Assembly: GCA_951217055.1 (NCBI GenBank)
Contig: OX578283.1
Location: 69,530,278-69,594,277, forward strand
Direction of reading: 5' to 3'
Length of the DNA stretch: 64,000 nucleotides
Source: Gerris lacustris
Taxonomy: Eukaryota > Arthropoda > Insecta > Hemiptera > Gerridae
Below, piece by piece: positions 20,801-35,000 of this stretch (its first letter is position 1; every line of letters begins with the position of its first letter). The notes under the pieces were generated by a model that saw only the letters and a list, made by a program, of their open reading frames with translations, was not told the origin of the DNA and made no database searches. The translations under genes and the position numbers were made by a program.

Positions 20801-23800
20801 TCTATTATTTTTGCTTCCGAGCTTACTAAAGGTAACGGAAGCTATGCGATCGTTCTGAAGAACAAAACTATTTTAGGTCTCCGATTTAAAAGATTCCAAG
20901 ACAGAAATCTGTTTCAGACATCAGGGAACATTTTTGGTTTCGTGTTTGTCGCTCAATTTTTGCGAACCAACATATCTTAGAAACTACTCGTCCAATTTTA
21001 ATGAAATTTGTATGGTATGTCATAATTAGCTCATTGTTGGCCCGGTAAAAGTTTCAACTATTTGCGCTCATTTCTCTTCCACATGCGCACAAACATACAT
21101 TTATTTACACCTATAGCTTTAAAAGTACTTATCTGATTTGTATGAAACTTTTATAGTTTATCGAAAGTAACCTGCAGATAGCCCCAGATTAACTTGAACT
21201 GTCTACGCTCTGTAGCTTTTCTAAATTGATTCTTTAATTCATGTAAAATATAAAAACAATTTGGATAGATTAAAAAACTGGGTAAACAATTAAACAACTT
21301 GGACAATAATGGCTTTTAAAAGTACGAGATAGGATGTGACAATCTATGTGCCTCACCGATTGGCAGTCTATTTTAGTATATTAATTAAAATAACTTATAG
21401 AAAAGATTATTAAATATTATCAATTAGCAACAATTGTATTTCTTATAATAATTTCAACAAATCATTTAATTTAGCTGATCACATCCCAATATTTTTGTTT
21501 ATAATTATTTAATATTATTCTTTTAGGATCCTAATTCATGTAGGAAGGACCATGTTGGCTTTAGTATAAATATTTTCATTGTTTGATTAATTCTAATAAA
21601 TCTAGATGTTTTAGAGCAGAAGTGTCAGAGAGTTTGTGAATCCTCTGGAATTTATACTATGGCAACGCCTATGCAGAATTTGTATATCTAGTATCATTTA
21701 AAAAAATAAAATTATTATCTAGCGATCCAAATCTACAATTAATGTATCATTTTAAATCTCTACATAGTTAACTTTTAAAAAATTTAAAATTTTGGAAACA
21801 CAATTCAAGATTTAATATACAATTCTTGTTTCAGATTCAAAGTGGAAACGGAGAAGTTACGATAACCAACGATGGAGCAACCATCTTAAAGAAAATCAAC
21901 TTGATCCATCCTGCGGCCAAGCTTCTCGTAGAATTGTCTAAAGCTCAAGATGTGGAGGCCGGCGACGGTACTACCAGTGTCGTCATCATTGCCGGTGCTC
22001 TTTTAAATGCCGCAGAGATTCTTCTGCAGAAGGGAATTCATCCTACCGTCATCTCAGACGCTTTCCAAATGGCCGCCGCTAAGTCTATTGAAATTTTGAC
22101 TCAAATGTCGCAGCCTGTAGACCTCTCAGATATCGATACTCTTGTAAAAAGTGCTTCTACATCTCTTAACTCGAAGGTAAATTATATCATCACAATTTAG
22201 GGGTTTGTATTTTAGGATTGAGTAGTGTGAATCTACCCATCACTGAGAAAAAATAAACATTATTACATTATATAAATTTTGAGAGCTTATTTTTTTAACT
22301 AAATAAAATTAAAACTTAAATACTCCATTATTTGGTATTATGTAGATTCAAAAAATGTGTGCTAAATGTGCTAGAAAAAGATAAATTATTATTTTAACTG
22401 AAGAAATAAATAATTAAAATAATCTACAATCAAAGAAGCAATCACCCTTTTTTTATAAAAAAAAATTCCTTAGGGTGTGTTATAATACCATGGGTTAGTG
22501 TCATGCTGGCTTTAAATAATTCTAGATGCCTATAGAGGATGGAAAGGGAGCGGTGGACCAGGTTATAAATACAGTAGAATCTCGCTTACACGACCCTCAA
22601 TAACACAACAACCTCAATTACAAGTGCAATTTTCAAATCCCCTTGAGATTGTCATAACACATAATGTTAAATTAACCTCTATAACACAACTATTATTATC
22701 CAAACAACCTCAATAACACGGATTTTTTCAAATTCACAATGTAACTCAGAACCTCTATAACAAGTCGTTTTGAGAAGTCAACCTCTATAACACGACACTG
22801 TAAAGGAATGGGTTGACCTTGATCAAGTCTAGACTTGAAAACCCCGCCCAATAACCTCAATAACACGACTGATAGCCAAAATAACCTTGATAACACGACC
22901 ATCAACAAAAAGAGCACCTCGATAACAAGACTGTTTCCCTAATCCCCTTGAGACACTTCTTATCGAGGTTCTACTGTATTAACTAGGTTTGGTATGTGTG
23001 TGAAGCTATTACAAGTGCTTACGTTTAAAACTTAATTATTTCTTTATCCTTTCTGTTAAGTTTTTTTTGTTTAGTTTCTGAGTAGTAGCAAATAAAAAAA
23101 ATAAAAAAATACAATTTCACAAAATTTCTTCATTGTGAAGTAAACAAAACAATGCTTTCAACATTTAAATTAAGCTCTACGAAGGTAACGTTATGATTAA
23201 CTAACCGTTTTTATAGATTCGGTCATAGTGGTTGCAACCACATCGACAAATGTAGTGGTCATAGTGATCGACCGCTAAATTAACCTGAGGTTTATGAACG
23301 AGGTCGGTTGTTTAGGTCGATCTTTCCTGACACGCTGGTTACTTCTTGGTCGACCTGGTTACCCTCAGTTGTAGAGTACTTAAGTAAAGTTATATGTTAG
23401 TGAGATGTTTTTTATACTGTTGATTCCTAAGAGTAAACCTGTTGTGGTGACCCCCTCCACCTATGACCTAACCTTGTGTAGAGTGATGTGTGAGATTAAT
23501 AAGAGTGCACCTTGGTGGTATTTCAGTAAAGCTTAAATGTACACAACGAATTAATACAGGGTGGAGCGCAGCAGACGTATGAATTTGAAGGAGGGATTGC
23601 TCCCATCCTATTGGTCCTAGACGGTTGAGAGTAGGGTCGTTTGAAAGAGGGGGACGGGAAGTTTATGTTCCCCGTGGGTTCTGTCGCTATAATGGAGTAG
23701 TCCGTTCAAACATTTTGTAAGACAGATTTCCCGGGCATCTCATCTCTTTAAGAGGCGATTTAAACTGGCCAGCAAGATCGCCTGATTTGGCTCCTTATTT

Positions 23801-26800
23801 GATTCTATGGGGAAACCTTAAATCCTTGGTGTACAGCGATTGTCCCAGAACCCTGGAAGCCCTCAAGAACAACATTCGAGCCAAAATTGCCGAAATTCCT
23901 GTGGAAATTCTCGAAAGAGTGCACAAAAACTTTGAAAAAAGGCTTAATCATTGTTTGGAGTGTCAGGGGAACCACTTATCCACTTTGTTTAAATCTAGGT
24001 AAATTAAAATTTCCCATGTTATTAAATCAAAAAAAAAAATGTAAAAAAAAAAATGATTTTGTAACATTCTGTGTTTTATTACATTTTCAAATTCATACGT
24101 CTGCCGCGCTCCACCCTTTATTTAAACTAAACTTTCAAAATAAGATTTCTGACATGTTTAAAACAATATTTCTGGCTGGTAGCCTTATGACTTGATAGCT
24201 ACCGTGTGCACTAATACTAATTAATACTAATACTAATTGGTTGAATATTGTTGTAATTAATTAGAAATAGAGGACAAACCTTGAATTATTTTGTGACTTT
24301 ATACATGTGTGAGTGAAATGATGTCACTAGGTGTGGCCACCTGTAGATTCATTTTCATTCAGCCTTTGAAAAACTTGAAGGACATAGTGACAGTATGAAC
24401 AGGCCAAAACCAATAATAATTGTCAAACTTATGTTGAGATTCTTGATGTCACAGATTCATATTTAGAAAGAAAAAGAAAACAATTTATATTTATATGTAT
24501 ATGATCTACTTGTTTCATTATCTTACATTTATTTTGTAAAAATACTAATGAAAAAAAGCTTAATGATTAGAAAAAAAAAAAAATCCCTTTACAGACTGAA
24601 CAAGATAATATTAATGTAAAGAGTTAGCCGATTCTTAAAGAATTTATTTGTTAAAACAGAATTTTAGTGTTTCTAAATAGTAGGGGAATTTGTTTCTCTC
24701 TCTTTTACACCAAGGATGTGGTGTATGAAAACATTACTATTGCCAGATATGGTAAGGGTGGATTTATTTACTAAAGACTTGAATGAGTTTAGAATGTTTA
24801 CTGTCTCATAAACGATGGATATTTATTATGTAAAAGAAAATATCTAGGTTTTGCGGCAATGGGGCTTAAATGTAGAGAATATGGACTATCTCAGTTGAAA
24901 TATCTCCATGGGTAAAGCTGCTGCAATATGTCCCAAGTTTTTAGCCCAGATCGTTAATGCAATATATTAATGTAGTCAAAAATTTTGGAACTGAGCTAAA
25001 CATTTTATTCCAGGAGACAGCGTGCAAAAAAGTGTTTGACTAACATCAAGCTAGAATTTTGTATACCAAGTAAACGTTTTGGTGCCTTTTAAGAATATGT
25101 GGTCGGCTAAGTTCGTCTGTGGGACATAGCTTGGCAATAGGCATTTGAAAAAAACTATCCGGTGAAGAGCGCCCATGTTCAACCCTTTTTGGTGGACAAT
25201 GTGATTTTTATGATCCTGACTACGAACTTAGTTAGTAGACAAAAAATCATGTTGATGGTAGTTTGTCCCTTGACAGGGGAACACTTAGATTTTGAGTAAT
25301 ATTTGACTAAAACACATTGAACACACACATTTTTCTTAAATAGGACTAACCTATTAAGTGACAAACTACCATCAACTTGATTATTGGTCTACTAACTAAG
25401 TTGGTACTCAGGATCATGAAAATCATATTGTCAACCAAAAAGGGCGGGACATGGCCGCTCTCCACCGGTTTGTTTTTTCAAATGCCTATTGCCAAGCTAT
25501 GTCCCGCAGACGAACTTAGCCGACCATATAATCTTAAAAGGCATCAAAACATTTACTTAAACACAAAATTCTAGCTTGATGTCAGTCAGACATTTTTTTG
25601 TACGCTATCTCCTCGACTAATTATTAGGTTAAGTAGTTACGTATATACAACTTGAATATCTAAATGTTGACACGAATTACATCCTTAGAGTGCTAATCTC
25701 CTGGACTATTTGTGATATTAAGTATTTTTTAAAAATAAATTATATTTTTTCACAATCAGTTTTGTAACAAATCAGTTTTGTGAATTTAATGATTATTTTG
25801 TTTATTTTCAGGTTGTATCTCAGCATTCTTCCAGCTTGGCTCCCCTGGCTGTCAACGCAGTTCTTAAAGTTGTCGACCCAAAGAACTGTGACAATGTAGA
25901 TCTCAATGTAAGTAGTTCTCATTTTTAAACATTTAATAATATTAAGTTTGGCACTTCTTTAGATTGTTACTCCCCTTATAATGAAAACAGAGGGGAGTAA
26001 CAATCTAAAGAAGGTATACGCAATGTTCTTCTTTAGACTGTTACTCCCCTTATAATAACAGAAGTGTGATATTCCTTTGTCCTAAATTACATTGGACTAA
26101 AAATCCATTTTGCCTTAATAGCTATTTAGTCAGTCATTTATGGTCTAAATAAACATAGGGGAGTAACAATCTAAAGAAGTACCTTAAGTTTTGTTTAATT
26201 TCTACCATAACAATAACATTACCGAATATTATAATGTTTGGCTCAAGCTTACTAACACGCTAAAAAAGTAGTAAGAAAAATTCATTCTGATTAGGTAACT
26301 GGGAAAGAGGACATCTGTGTGGTTCTTGATTAGACTATCATACTACTTTATCTGAAATTCCGTACACCTATTTATTTAACCAATGTGTATATTAAGTGAA
26401 TATGTTAATCTGTTTTATTTCATCAAATTTTTGTTCACTATTTTGGTGAGTAGAAGCATGTTAATTAGCATTATGCATTTTAATGGCTCGGCCATTAAAA
26501 ACCACCTGAAACCAGATCTTAGATGGCCACCTGAAACCAGATCTTAGACATTTCAATTGTCGATCTTTTGTTTCACTAAGGATTTTGAAATTGTTGGTAT
26601 CTCATTGGGAAATCTTTTTTTTTAAATTTTTATTGGATAACTCAACTACAAATTAAAATTGCAATATGTGATAGTGATAATACATTGGTTATGTGGCGGG
26701 AAAGACATAAAGAAGAAGTAGTCCAGTCACTACACTTCCTTAGCAGTAAATACTCGTATAGTAAAATAATTATAATACAAGATAACTAGTAATGATAAAC

Positions 26801-28999
26801 ATAGTGATTAAGTGGAATAATGTTACTTATTATAAAAGTTTAACATAATATAAGGGAAAACGATATTTTAAGATAGATCTTTAGGCAACCTCCTCTTCAA
26901 ACGTCTTGGTGGGTTGCTTGGGATAAACTGAGAGGACGGGAGTTGTGCACATTGGGAAATCTAGGGTAATTATTTGTACAGAGTATAAAATCAATTTGAA
27001 TTGGTATAAAAGACCAAATTCTAAGTCAACTATATTTTAAGCCATTCTGATAGGTAATTTTTAATTTTCATCGTAGCATTTTTCCTCTTTTAAATTGTTA
27101 TAGTTACAGCCCTTAGAAATAGTCAGCTGATTTAAAATCTTAGGTTTGAAACTATTTTTTAATTTCTTTTCTTTAATCGGGGTGGGGAGGGGGGGGTTCT
27201 AAATTAAAACTGAATTGAGCCCGAAGGTGGGTAACCTAGAGACATAGACCACATTGGTCCATTGACAGGGTGTCCAACAGCCTTGAATTCCTTGAACTCC
27301 TGGAATTATGCTTCAATTTTTAGGATGCTTGAAAAAACCTTGAAATATGCTTGAATTTTGAAAAAAAAAAAAATACCAGAAAAAGTTAAAATATGCTTGA
27401 AATTTTAAAAAATCAGGAATTTTGAAGACGTTAGTAGTATTGATTGAGATTTTATGGTATTTACTCGTAGTGAAGGTAGATAAGAAAAGAAAACACTTTT
27501 ACTTGATCAATAACTTTGATATATTGTCAAACCCTAAATACATTTTAACTTACAAAAAATGTAATTATGTTATTGTGTGACAATATAACAAAGTTATTGA
27601 TCAAGTAAAAGTGTTTTCTTTTCTTATCTACCTTCACTATGAATTTTAAAGACCCTAGGTTGTCTAGAAGTACCAATACATTTTGATTTTTTTATTATCC
27701 GAACCACTCTAAACAACATTAGTTATTAGTTCGGATAATCGATGCGCTACTGTATATTGTATTTATCTTCTCTGGGGTACTACTGCTGTAATTAGGTTGA
27801 ATTAATATTATAGTAGGCTGGAGGGTTTATTTGGAATGAAAGTCCTTCGAGTGATATTTAATTTTATTTCATCAGAGCTTATTGATCACTAAAGAAGCTC
27901 TGGTTCCCATGGTGAAGGCTTTGATGAAATAAAAATATATAGTCGAAGGACTTTCATTCCAAATAAACCCTTCAGCCTACTATTATATTCTACAAGTCCA
28001 AAAAATAAAATCTCTTCTATTATAAATGTAATTTATATTATTTTGCTGAACTCATACTATTTTTCTCATATTTTTTTCTATAATTCCAAGCAATTGTGAA
28101 TAAATCACTATTTTAATAACTAATGTTAACAAACCCAGCCTTGAATTTTATAAAATTGAGTCTTGAAAACCTAAATATGCTTTCTAAATTAAAACTGAAT
28201 TGAGCCCGAAGGTGGGTAACCTAGAGACATATAATAATAATAAAGTTGATATTTTCGTATTGAATTACCCTTTAATCTAATTTATTCTTCAGTTTCCTTA
28301 GGTCTATAGGGCATTAATAAAGTTTATTACTACTCCATGTCTGGCTATATTTCACCTCCTTTGAGGCATCCTCAGGCCTTTATTAATCCTTCTATTATAT
28401 TATAAAATACATTTTTCTTTGAAAATCTAACAGCCAGTTATTTAACCGTGCGTCATACGTCTACACATTTCCTCTTTTCATATCCACTGTTCTTTATTAA
28501 AGGAATTTTTAATTATAAAATTATTAATTTTCTCATAGAGAAAATACGTCTTGAGTCAATAAAGTTGATTTGTTTATAAAGTATACAAACTTCATACAAA
28601 TGGTTTCAATTAACATCAGAATAATTAAGTGATACCTTCACGTTACATAAAATTCCCTTATATTATACATTTAAAATAAACACTTTTGCACCTGCGAATT
28701 CATTTTACTAAATGCTCTCACTATTAGATAGTTAACAAAAATAAATATATAGATGAGTAAATGCTCATCCCAGCCGCACTCATTATATTATAAATTTAAA
28801 ATAAATACTCTTACTCTTAGACAATTAACAAAAATAAATAAATAAAATAAATCACCATCACATACGAATTCAAAAAAAATCATAAATTTAAATAAAAATA
28901 ACTTGATAAATAAAAATAACTAAATAAATAAAAATATAAACTCATCATATCCGAATTCCTTATATTAAAAGTTTGAAATAAGTGCTTTTACTTGTAAGC

Positions 29000-29030
<31 letters not shown>

Positions 29031-32000
29031 TATTAGTCGCTTGTTTTTTAGTTGTGATGGCCAGAATAGATGCCAAGTTAGTTTCATCTAACCAATTATT
29101 ACTAACAATATTTAGAGGTAAGAAAGCTTCTCTTTGTGGTTCATATATTGGACATCTTAGTATAATATGAGCTAAACTTTCATTTTCCTGCATATTACAG
29201 GCCGTGCAAAGTTCATCAGTTTTAATTTTATGTATAATTCCTCTGATAGATATTTTTATACAATTGTTTGCTGCAGTATGAATTTGAGCTAATAATTTCT
29301 GATGATTATAACTTAGATTCATTTCGGGATTCAAGTAGCTAGTATCTGCATGGTTAATACTATTTAGTATTGGGTAAAGTGAACTGTAGGTAGATTGTTG
29401 AATTCTATCAAAGTCTTGTTGTCGCTTTTTAGTAGAGTAACTACCCTACAGAGCAGAGTCTCTAGGTAACTACCTAGAGACATAGACCACATTGGTGGGT
29501 CCATTGAGCAAACCTGGTGAGCAGGGTGTCGGCTTCTTCACACATCCAGTTGATATCAGCGTGAAGCATGTCCTGCCTCCCTGGCATTCAATCCATCAAC
29601 AAGGATATTCATAATGATCTTGGTTCAATTTCAAGTGGACTTATCTAGCTTGCTTTAATACTTACTTGATTGTAGATTGTGTATTACTAGGTTGTGTTGA
29701 CTATACTTTAGATTGTATACTTATTATTTTATTTTCTGTGCAGGATATCAAAATTATCAGGACATTAGGTGGAACTATCGAAGACACTGAACTTGTCGAC
29801 GGGCTTGCTTTTACTGAAAAAATTGCCAACATCAACGGACCCAAGCGCCTTGAAAAAGTTAAAATTGGTCTCATCCAGTTCTGTATTTCTCCTCCTAAAA
29901 CTGATGTAAGTATTATTTGATTAAAACTATAGAAAAAATATATCACAGTAGTCTACAATACTGTTACTTCAAAGTACGTTCTGTTCATTTTCTCCCTCTA
30001 GCAACTTATTCAGTTATCTGAACTAGTCTTGTTCTCATCCGTAATTTGGATGTTGGAATTTTACTATATTTTGAAGGTTTTAGACAATTGGTTAAACTTT
30101 TTGTCTCTTTTTGGTGGCCTTAAAAAGTTTGAACCACTTGAATCTTGTATGCAGAATCCACGATGCAAATTGGGATTAACAAAAGTGATAAATCCAAGTT
30201 CTGATGATTGAAAAAAGCTATAATTCTACAGAAGGACCCCGTTTACCCGGATTAATGGGATTTCCAGATTAGCAAGGTTTTTAACCAAATGCTAATGTTT
30301 GTCGAATTGACGAGCACAGTTTGAACCTTAACCTTCTTACGCTCGTATGCGATGGTGATAGGTACCCCATCCTGCTGCAGTGGTTAGTAACACACCTGCT
30401 AGTGTAGCGGTAGTAGTCCTTTTGAGCATACACTCGTTTTCTGGCAAATTCCCGTCAAAGCTACTTCGTCGATTCGACTAACGTTTAGTAATAGACGTAG
30501 GCAATTAATTGGTCGTTGAATGAGCCTATAGCCTGGGAAAATGGGCCTGGGGTAAGGGGCAATAGGCCTAGGGGTAAGGGGCAATGGGCCTAGGGTAATT
30601 GGCCTTGGGCCAGAGACCAATGGCCGATAATCTGGGGCCTGGAGCACTTAGCTAAGTGCCTAGGGCTTTTAGCCTGGGTCATGGGACCTGGTGCATCAAT
30701 GTTCACTCAATTTCAGATTCTACTGATAATCCTACTAAGTTATTTGTCATCAAATGTTTGCATATCTCACTAAAAGATTTAATAATGAGTTCCTAATAGT
30801 TTTCTCTTTATAAAAGTGTAGTTTCAACCCAAAAAATGTATTTTCTGCATATGTTAGTCGAATCGATGAAGGTTTAGTAATACCAGCCATCCAATTACCA
30901 TTAGCATTTAAGGGTTAAAGAAATAACGTAAAACACTTAATAAAAAATTGTATGTGATATTCTTTTCTTTGAGTCTTCAGGGATGAAAAAGGTTGAAATA
31001 AAAAAAAAAAAAAAAAAAAAAATTTTTAATCATATTCAAGGCCTGAAGATGCCCAGGTATGGGCGAAATATAGTCAAGTTTGTGTAAATGAAAATATTTA
31101 TATTTTTATTTTTCAACCTTTTTCATCCCTGAAGACTCAAAGAAAAGAATATCAAATACAATAATAAGGGATCAACCAAAGAAAATTGACAAAAAAAATT
31201 GTATGTACAGGTACGGTTTTTTATATTAACATCATAAGAGTGGATACATTAAATGTGTAATCAAATCATGTATATGTAAATTCCTATCAGTTTCCGACAG
31301 TTAGCTATTCTGAACACAACATATTTTAAATTTAAATTTTTCAGTGCATTTTCCAAGTTTCATTGTGCACAGGACCTGCAAGAATTTAGTGTTATAATTT
31401 TTCTTGTTGCGGGCTTGCATTCTCTGTCAAGCTTGTCTGGATTACCACTTGTTCCGGATTACTGTGTGTCTGGCTTAATGGGGTCCTACTATACTTACAA
31501 CCTCTAGTGACTTAACATCTAGTACATTTTAGTTTATTAGGCTCAATAATAACCTTCCTGTAGGAATGAACGTAATTTACGTTAAAATTAAGTGGAAATC
31601 TTAATATCTTAGTAAGTTAGTGTTTTCTGTTTCCCTTGCTAATTCTAGATTGCAAATGATCTAACATTTTTAAGTCAAAAATGATTGTAACAGAGTAAAA
31701 ATATATTCCCTTGAATTATAAGTTGAGGCTTCACTGTAAACCTTGTAAAATTTGTCCGTACAGTGTTACTTTTAAAAACTACTTATCTAATTTGTGTTTT
31801 AATTTGTATTGATTTATTGCAGATGGATAATAACGTAGTTGTTTCTGATTACGCTGCTATGGATCGTGTACTGAAAGAAGAACGAGCTTATATTCTTAAC
31901 ATTGTGAAACAAATAAAGAAAGCTGGGTGCAATCTGCTGCTTATTCAGAAATCCATCCTCAGGGACGCCTTGTCAGACCTGGCCATCCACTTCTTTGATA

Positions 32001-35000
32001 AACTTAAGATCATGGTCATCAAGGATATCGAGAGAGAAGATATTGACTTCGTTTGTAAAGTAAGTAGTAAGAATGTTTTGTGTTAATGTGTGTTTCATAT
32101 ACGTCCTACACAAACATATTACCCCATTCCTTTGAATATGTCTCTAACCAAAAAAATTTGGAATATACATTAATGCACCAAATATTAGATGCACCCTGTT
32201 TCATCAACTTATTTAGACGTCAAATGTAGGCAGTCTAACATTGATATGCTGGAATATTTGATCTTTATTTAAATGTAAGGAGTCGCATTTGAATAATGTT
32301 TTAGATGAAAGGCAGCATGCCATGCTGGCAGAGAAGTAGAAAGGTTAGGGTTTTTTTAAAAAAAGAAAAAAAAAAGAACAAGGTTTTGAAAATAAAATGT
32401 TTAAGCTAACAATGAATACCTAGGTACAGCCCTTTACACCCAGTAGTAGTAGTAGTAGTAGTAGTACAGGGGCGTGGAGGCCAAGCCTGGCAACTAGACC
32501 ACTCTCGGGTCCTTTTTGCCAACCCCTGGTTTTCACGCCCATCAAACCACCTCTGTCTTACCCTCAAGTCTTGTAGTTTGAGTGATAAAGGAGAGGATAT
32601 CCTGCCACTTAAGTGTGTCATGTTCCTCCTTCCTGATTACCCCTGCTCCTATAATATGAAAGCGTAGTCTGACATATCCTGCGCAGGCTTCCACCAAGTG
32701 GTAGGCTGTTTCCTCTTCTTCGCCGCACACTGGACATGTGGTATCCTCTTTAATTTTTTATAATGCCAGATGTCTCTTAAGCAGACAGTGTCCAGTTAAG
32801 ACCCCAACCATGTTTCTTAGTTTGGGCCTACTCAATTCCATTAGCCATCTGGATTCCCTTTTATTTAGCTTTGGCTGCATCATCTTGGTCTGCCTGCATG
32901 CATCCCTCCGTTCTTATCCAAGCCCTCTCTGCTTCCTCCCAGATCCATATTTTGATGACTGACTTAGCCTGTCCTCTAAACCAGTCAATTGCGGGCTCCG
33001 GTCTGCAGAATGGCATGGAAGCTCCCCTTTTTATTACTGCATCTGCTTTTTTTATTTCCTGGAACCCCTGTGTGTCCAGGAACCCAAAGTAGTGTAACCT
33101 TCTTTAACTCTGCAAGCTTCTTTAACGCCACTCTAAAAGAACAAAGTTTTTGAAAATAAAATGTTTAAGCTCACAAGAAATACTTAGGTACAATGGACTA
33201 CACCCAACATCTCATCAGAAATGGATCATGTTAAAATTAATGAGGAAAAAGGGCCCGACAATAATATCCCGGCAAAATTCAGAGGTTTGAAAATAAAAAA
33301 TAAAACAACGATCTCAGCGATACTTGAAAGAGAAGTTCATAGAGAAAAGGTTGTTAAATACGCATCCCAATTTTCAAAATCCTAAAATGGAAAAAATTAC
33401 GTCTTATATTCGAAGTAATACTGTATGTTCAACCCATTTGAGTTAATGTTTAATAAACGTGTTTGTATTATTTTATTTGTAATGTGTATTAAAATGTTTA
33501 CTTACAGTCACTTGGATGCCGCCCTATTGCCAGCTTAGATCATTTTGTAGCTGAAAGTCTTGTCAATGCTGAACTAGTCGAAGAAGTCTCAACTGGCGCA
33601 TCAAAATATGTCAGGGTATGTTTCCTTCTTATTTATTTGATTGTTTTTTCAATTGCGTAAACTAAATTTGGAATTCATGAATTTATCTGTTTTAAAGTCA
33701 ATAAATATAATCAAGCTATTAAAATTAAATATAATTTTTCAGAATTCTAAAGTTAATTCCTTGTTGTCTGAATTATAGAATATTTTATGGGCTTGTTAGC
33801 AAACTGATGCCGTTGCCATTGATTCACTTCAGGCAATTCAGTAATCAAAGACCTGTCATAAACTAAAAATAAATACAATAATGATATAAATCAAATTTAA
33901 AGTAAAATCAGTCTTCAAAACTACTTATTTAATAGCAATGAGGTTTTTTCATTCTATGCTATCGTCATAAACTTGAGTTAGCTACTCTCCTTTAAGCCTC
34001 GTCTACATGGTGATTGTTCTCTCATGATAGAACTATCATGGAGGTGTACAGTCTACACGGTGAGAGTTAACTTATGTCAAAACTTGTTGTCTTGTACTCA
34101 AAGTTATATCCATGTCCTACATTTTTGACTTGGATACAGAAATAGAGCATTAAATATATTATAATGATATATTATAATACACATACACAGCAATACTGTC
34201 AAAAACAACAAAATCTGATATCAAATGTGAAGCAAGCTATCATATTTTCTCCCTTTTAGATCTCTTATCTCGTGATATAAAAGTATAATCAAACAATAAG
34301 CTAATTAGCATCTAGTATCTAGCCTGATGGTTCTTAAATCTGCTGCGTGTGTACTCTAACTACTGTGATAGAACACTCAACTATCTTGTCAGACGAGATA
34401 GTACGATGACAGATAGTTCTATTGCGACAGAATCTATCTTGTAGCCTTCACAGTGGATTTAAAAAAAAAATATAATACAATTAATCAAATTACTAATGCT
34501 GGGCGTGTTCTGATCCTCAGTACAATTTTGTCTTTAATAAGCAACTTGATCTTTAGGTACACGATTTTATGAATGATAAATAACGTTTGTTAATAGTAAC
34601 ATTGTTATATTATTTTGTTGTAGGTGTCTGGAATCCAAAACGCTGGAAAGACTGTGTGCATCATGGTGAGAGGAAGTAACAAACTTGTACTTGAGGAAGC
34701 TGAGAGATCTATTCATGATGCTCTCTGTGTAATTAGGTGTCTCGTCAAGAAGAGGTATTACCAGCATTTTACTTTTTTCCTATTGTGGTTTCCATACTAC
34801 AGTAGAATTTTTATTCCGGCATTCTACAGTTTGGCACATTCTGTAATCCGGCATAGATCATGCTGTTCCCATTGACTTTTTAAGGTAGATTCGTCAAGCT
34901 TGACCGGCACAGTTGCCAGGAAGACAAAATTTATACACATGTATTTTGTCAGATATTTATCTCGTCTGCTACAGGTTCAGAATGAGCTTGGACACTAGAG

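Larger units (their letters stand above)
27197..28232 (+). repeat. Direct ~48-bp repeats bounding ~0.94 kb
   Basis: TTCTAAATTAAAACTGAATT and the following GAGCCCGAAGGTGGGTAACC appear at 27199 and again at 28183. The latter half (TAACCTAGAGACAT) recurs near 29473 beside GACCACATTGGT. Between the first two lie a CTTGAAATATGCTTGAATTT repeat patch and the two long hairpins listed separately. Confidence 0.75.

Noticed and set aside
20681..20980. 99-codon plus-strand ORF
   Set aside because: It is CCT4 exon 2 read through its donor into intron and a dispersed repeat.
30399..30647. 82-codon minus-strand ORF rich in proline and arginine
   Set aside because: Translation of the GC-rich GGGCCTAGGGTAA-like tandem array; not a protein signal.
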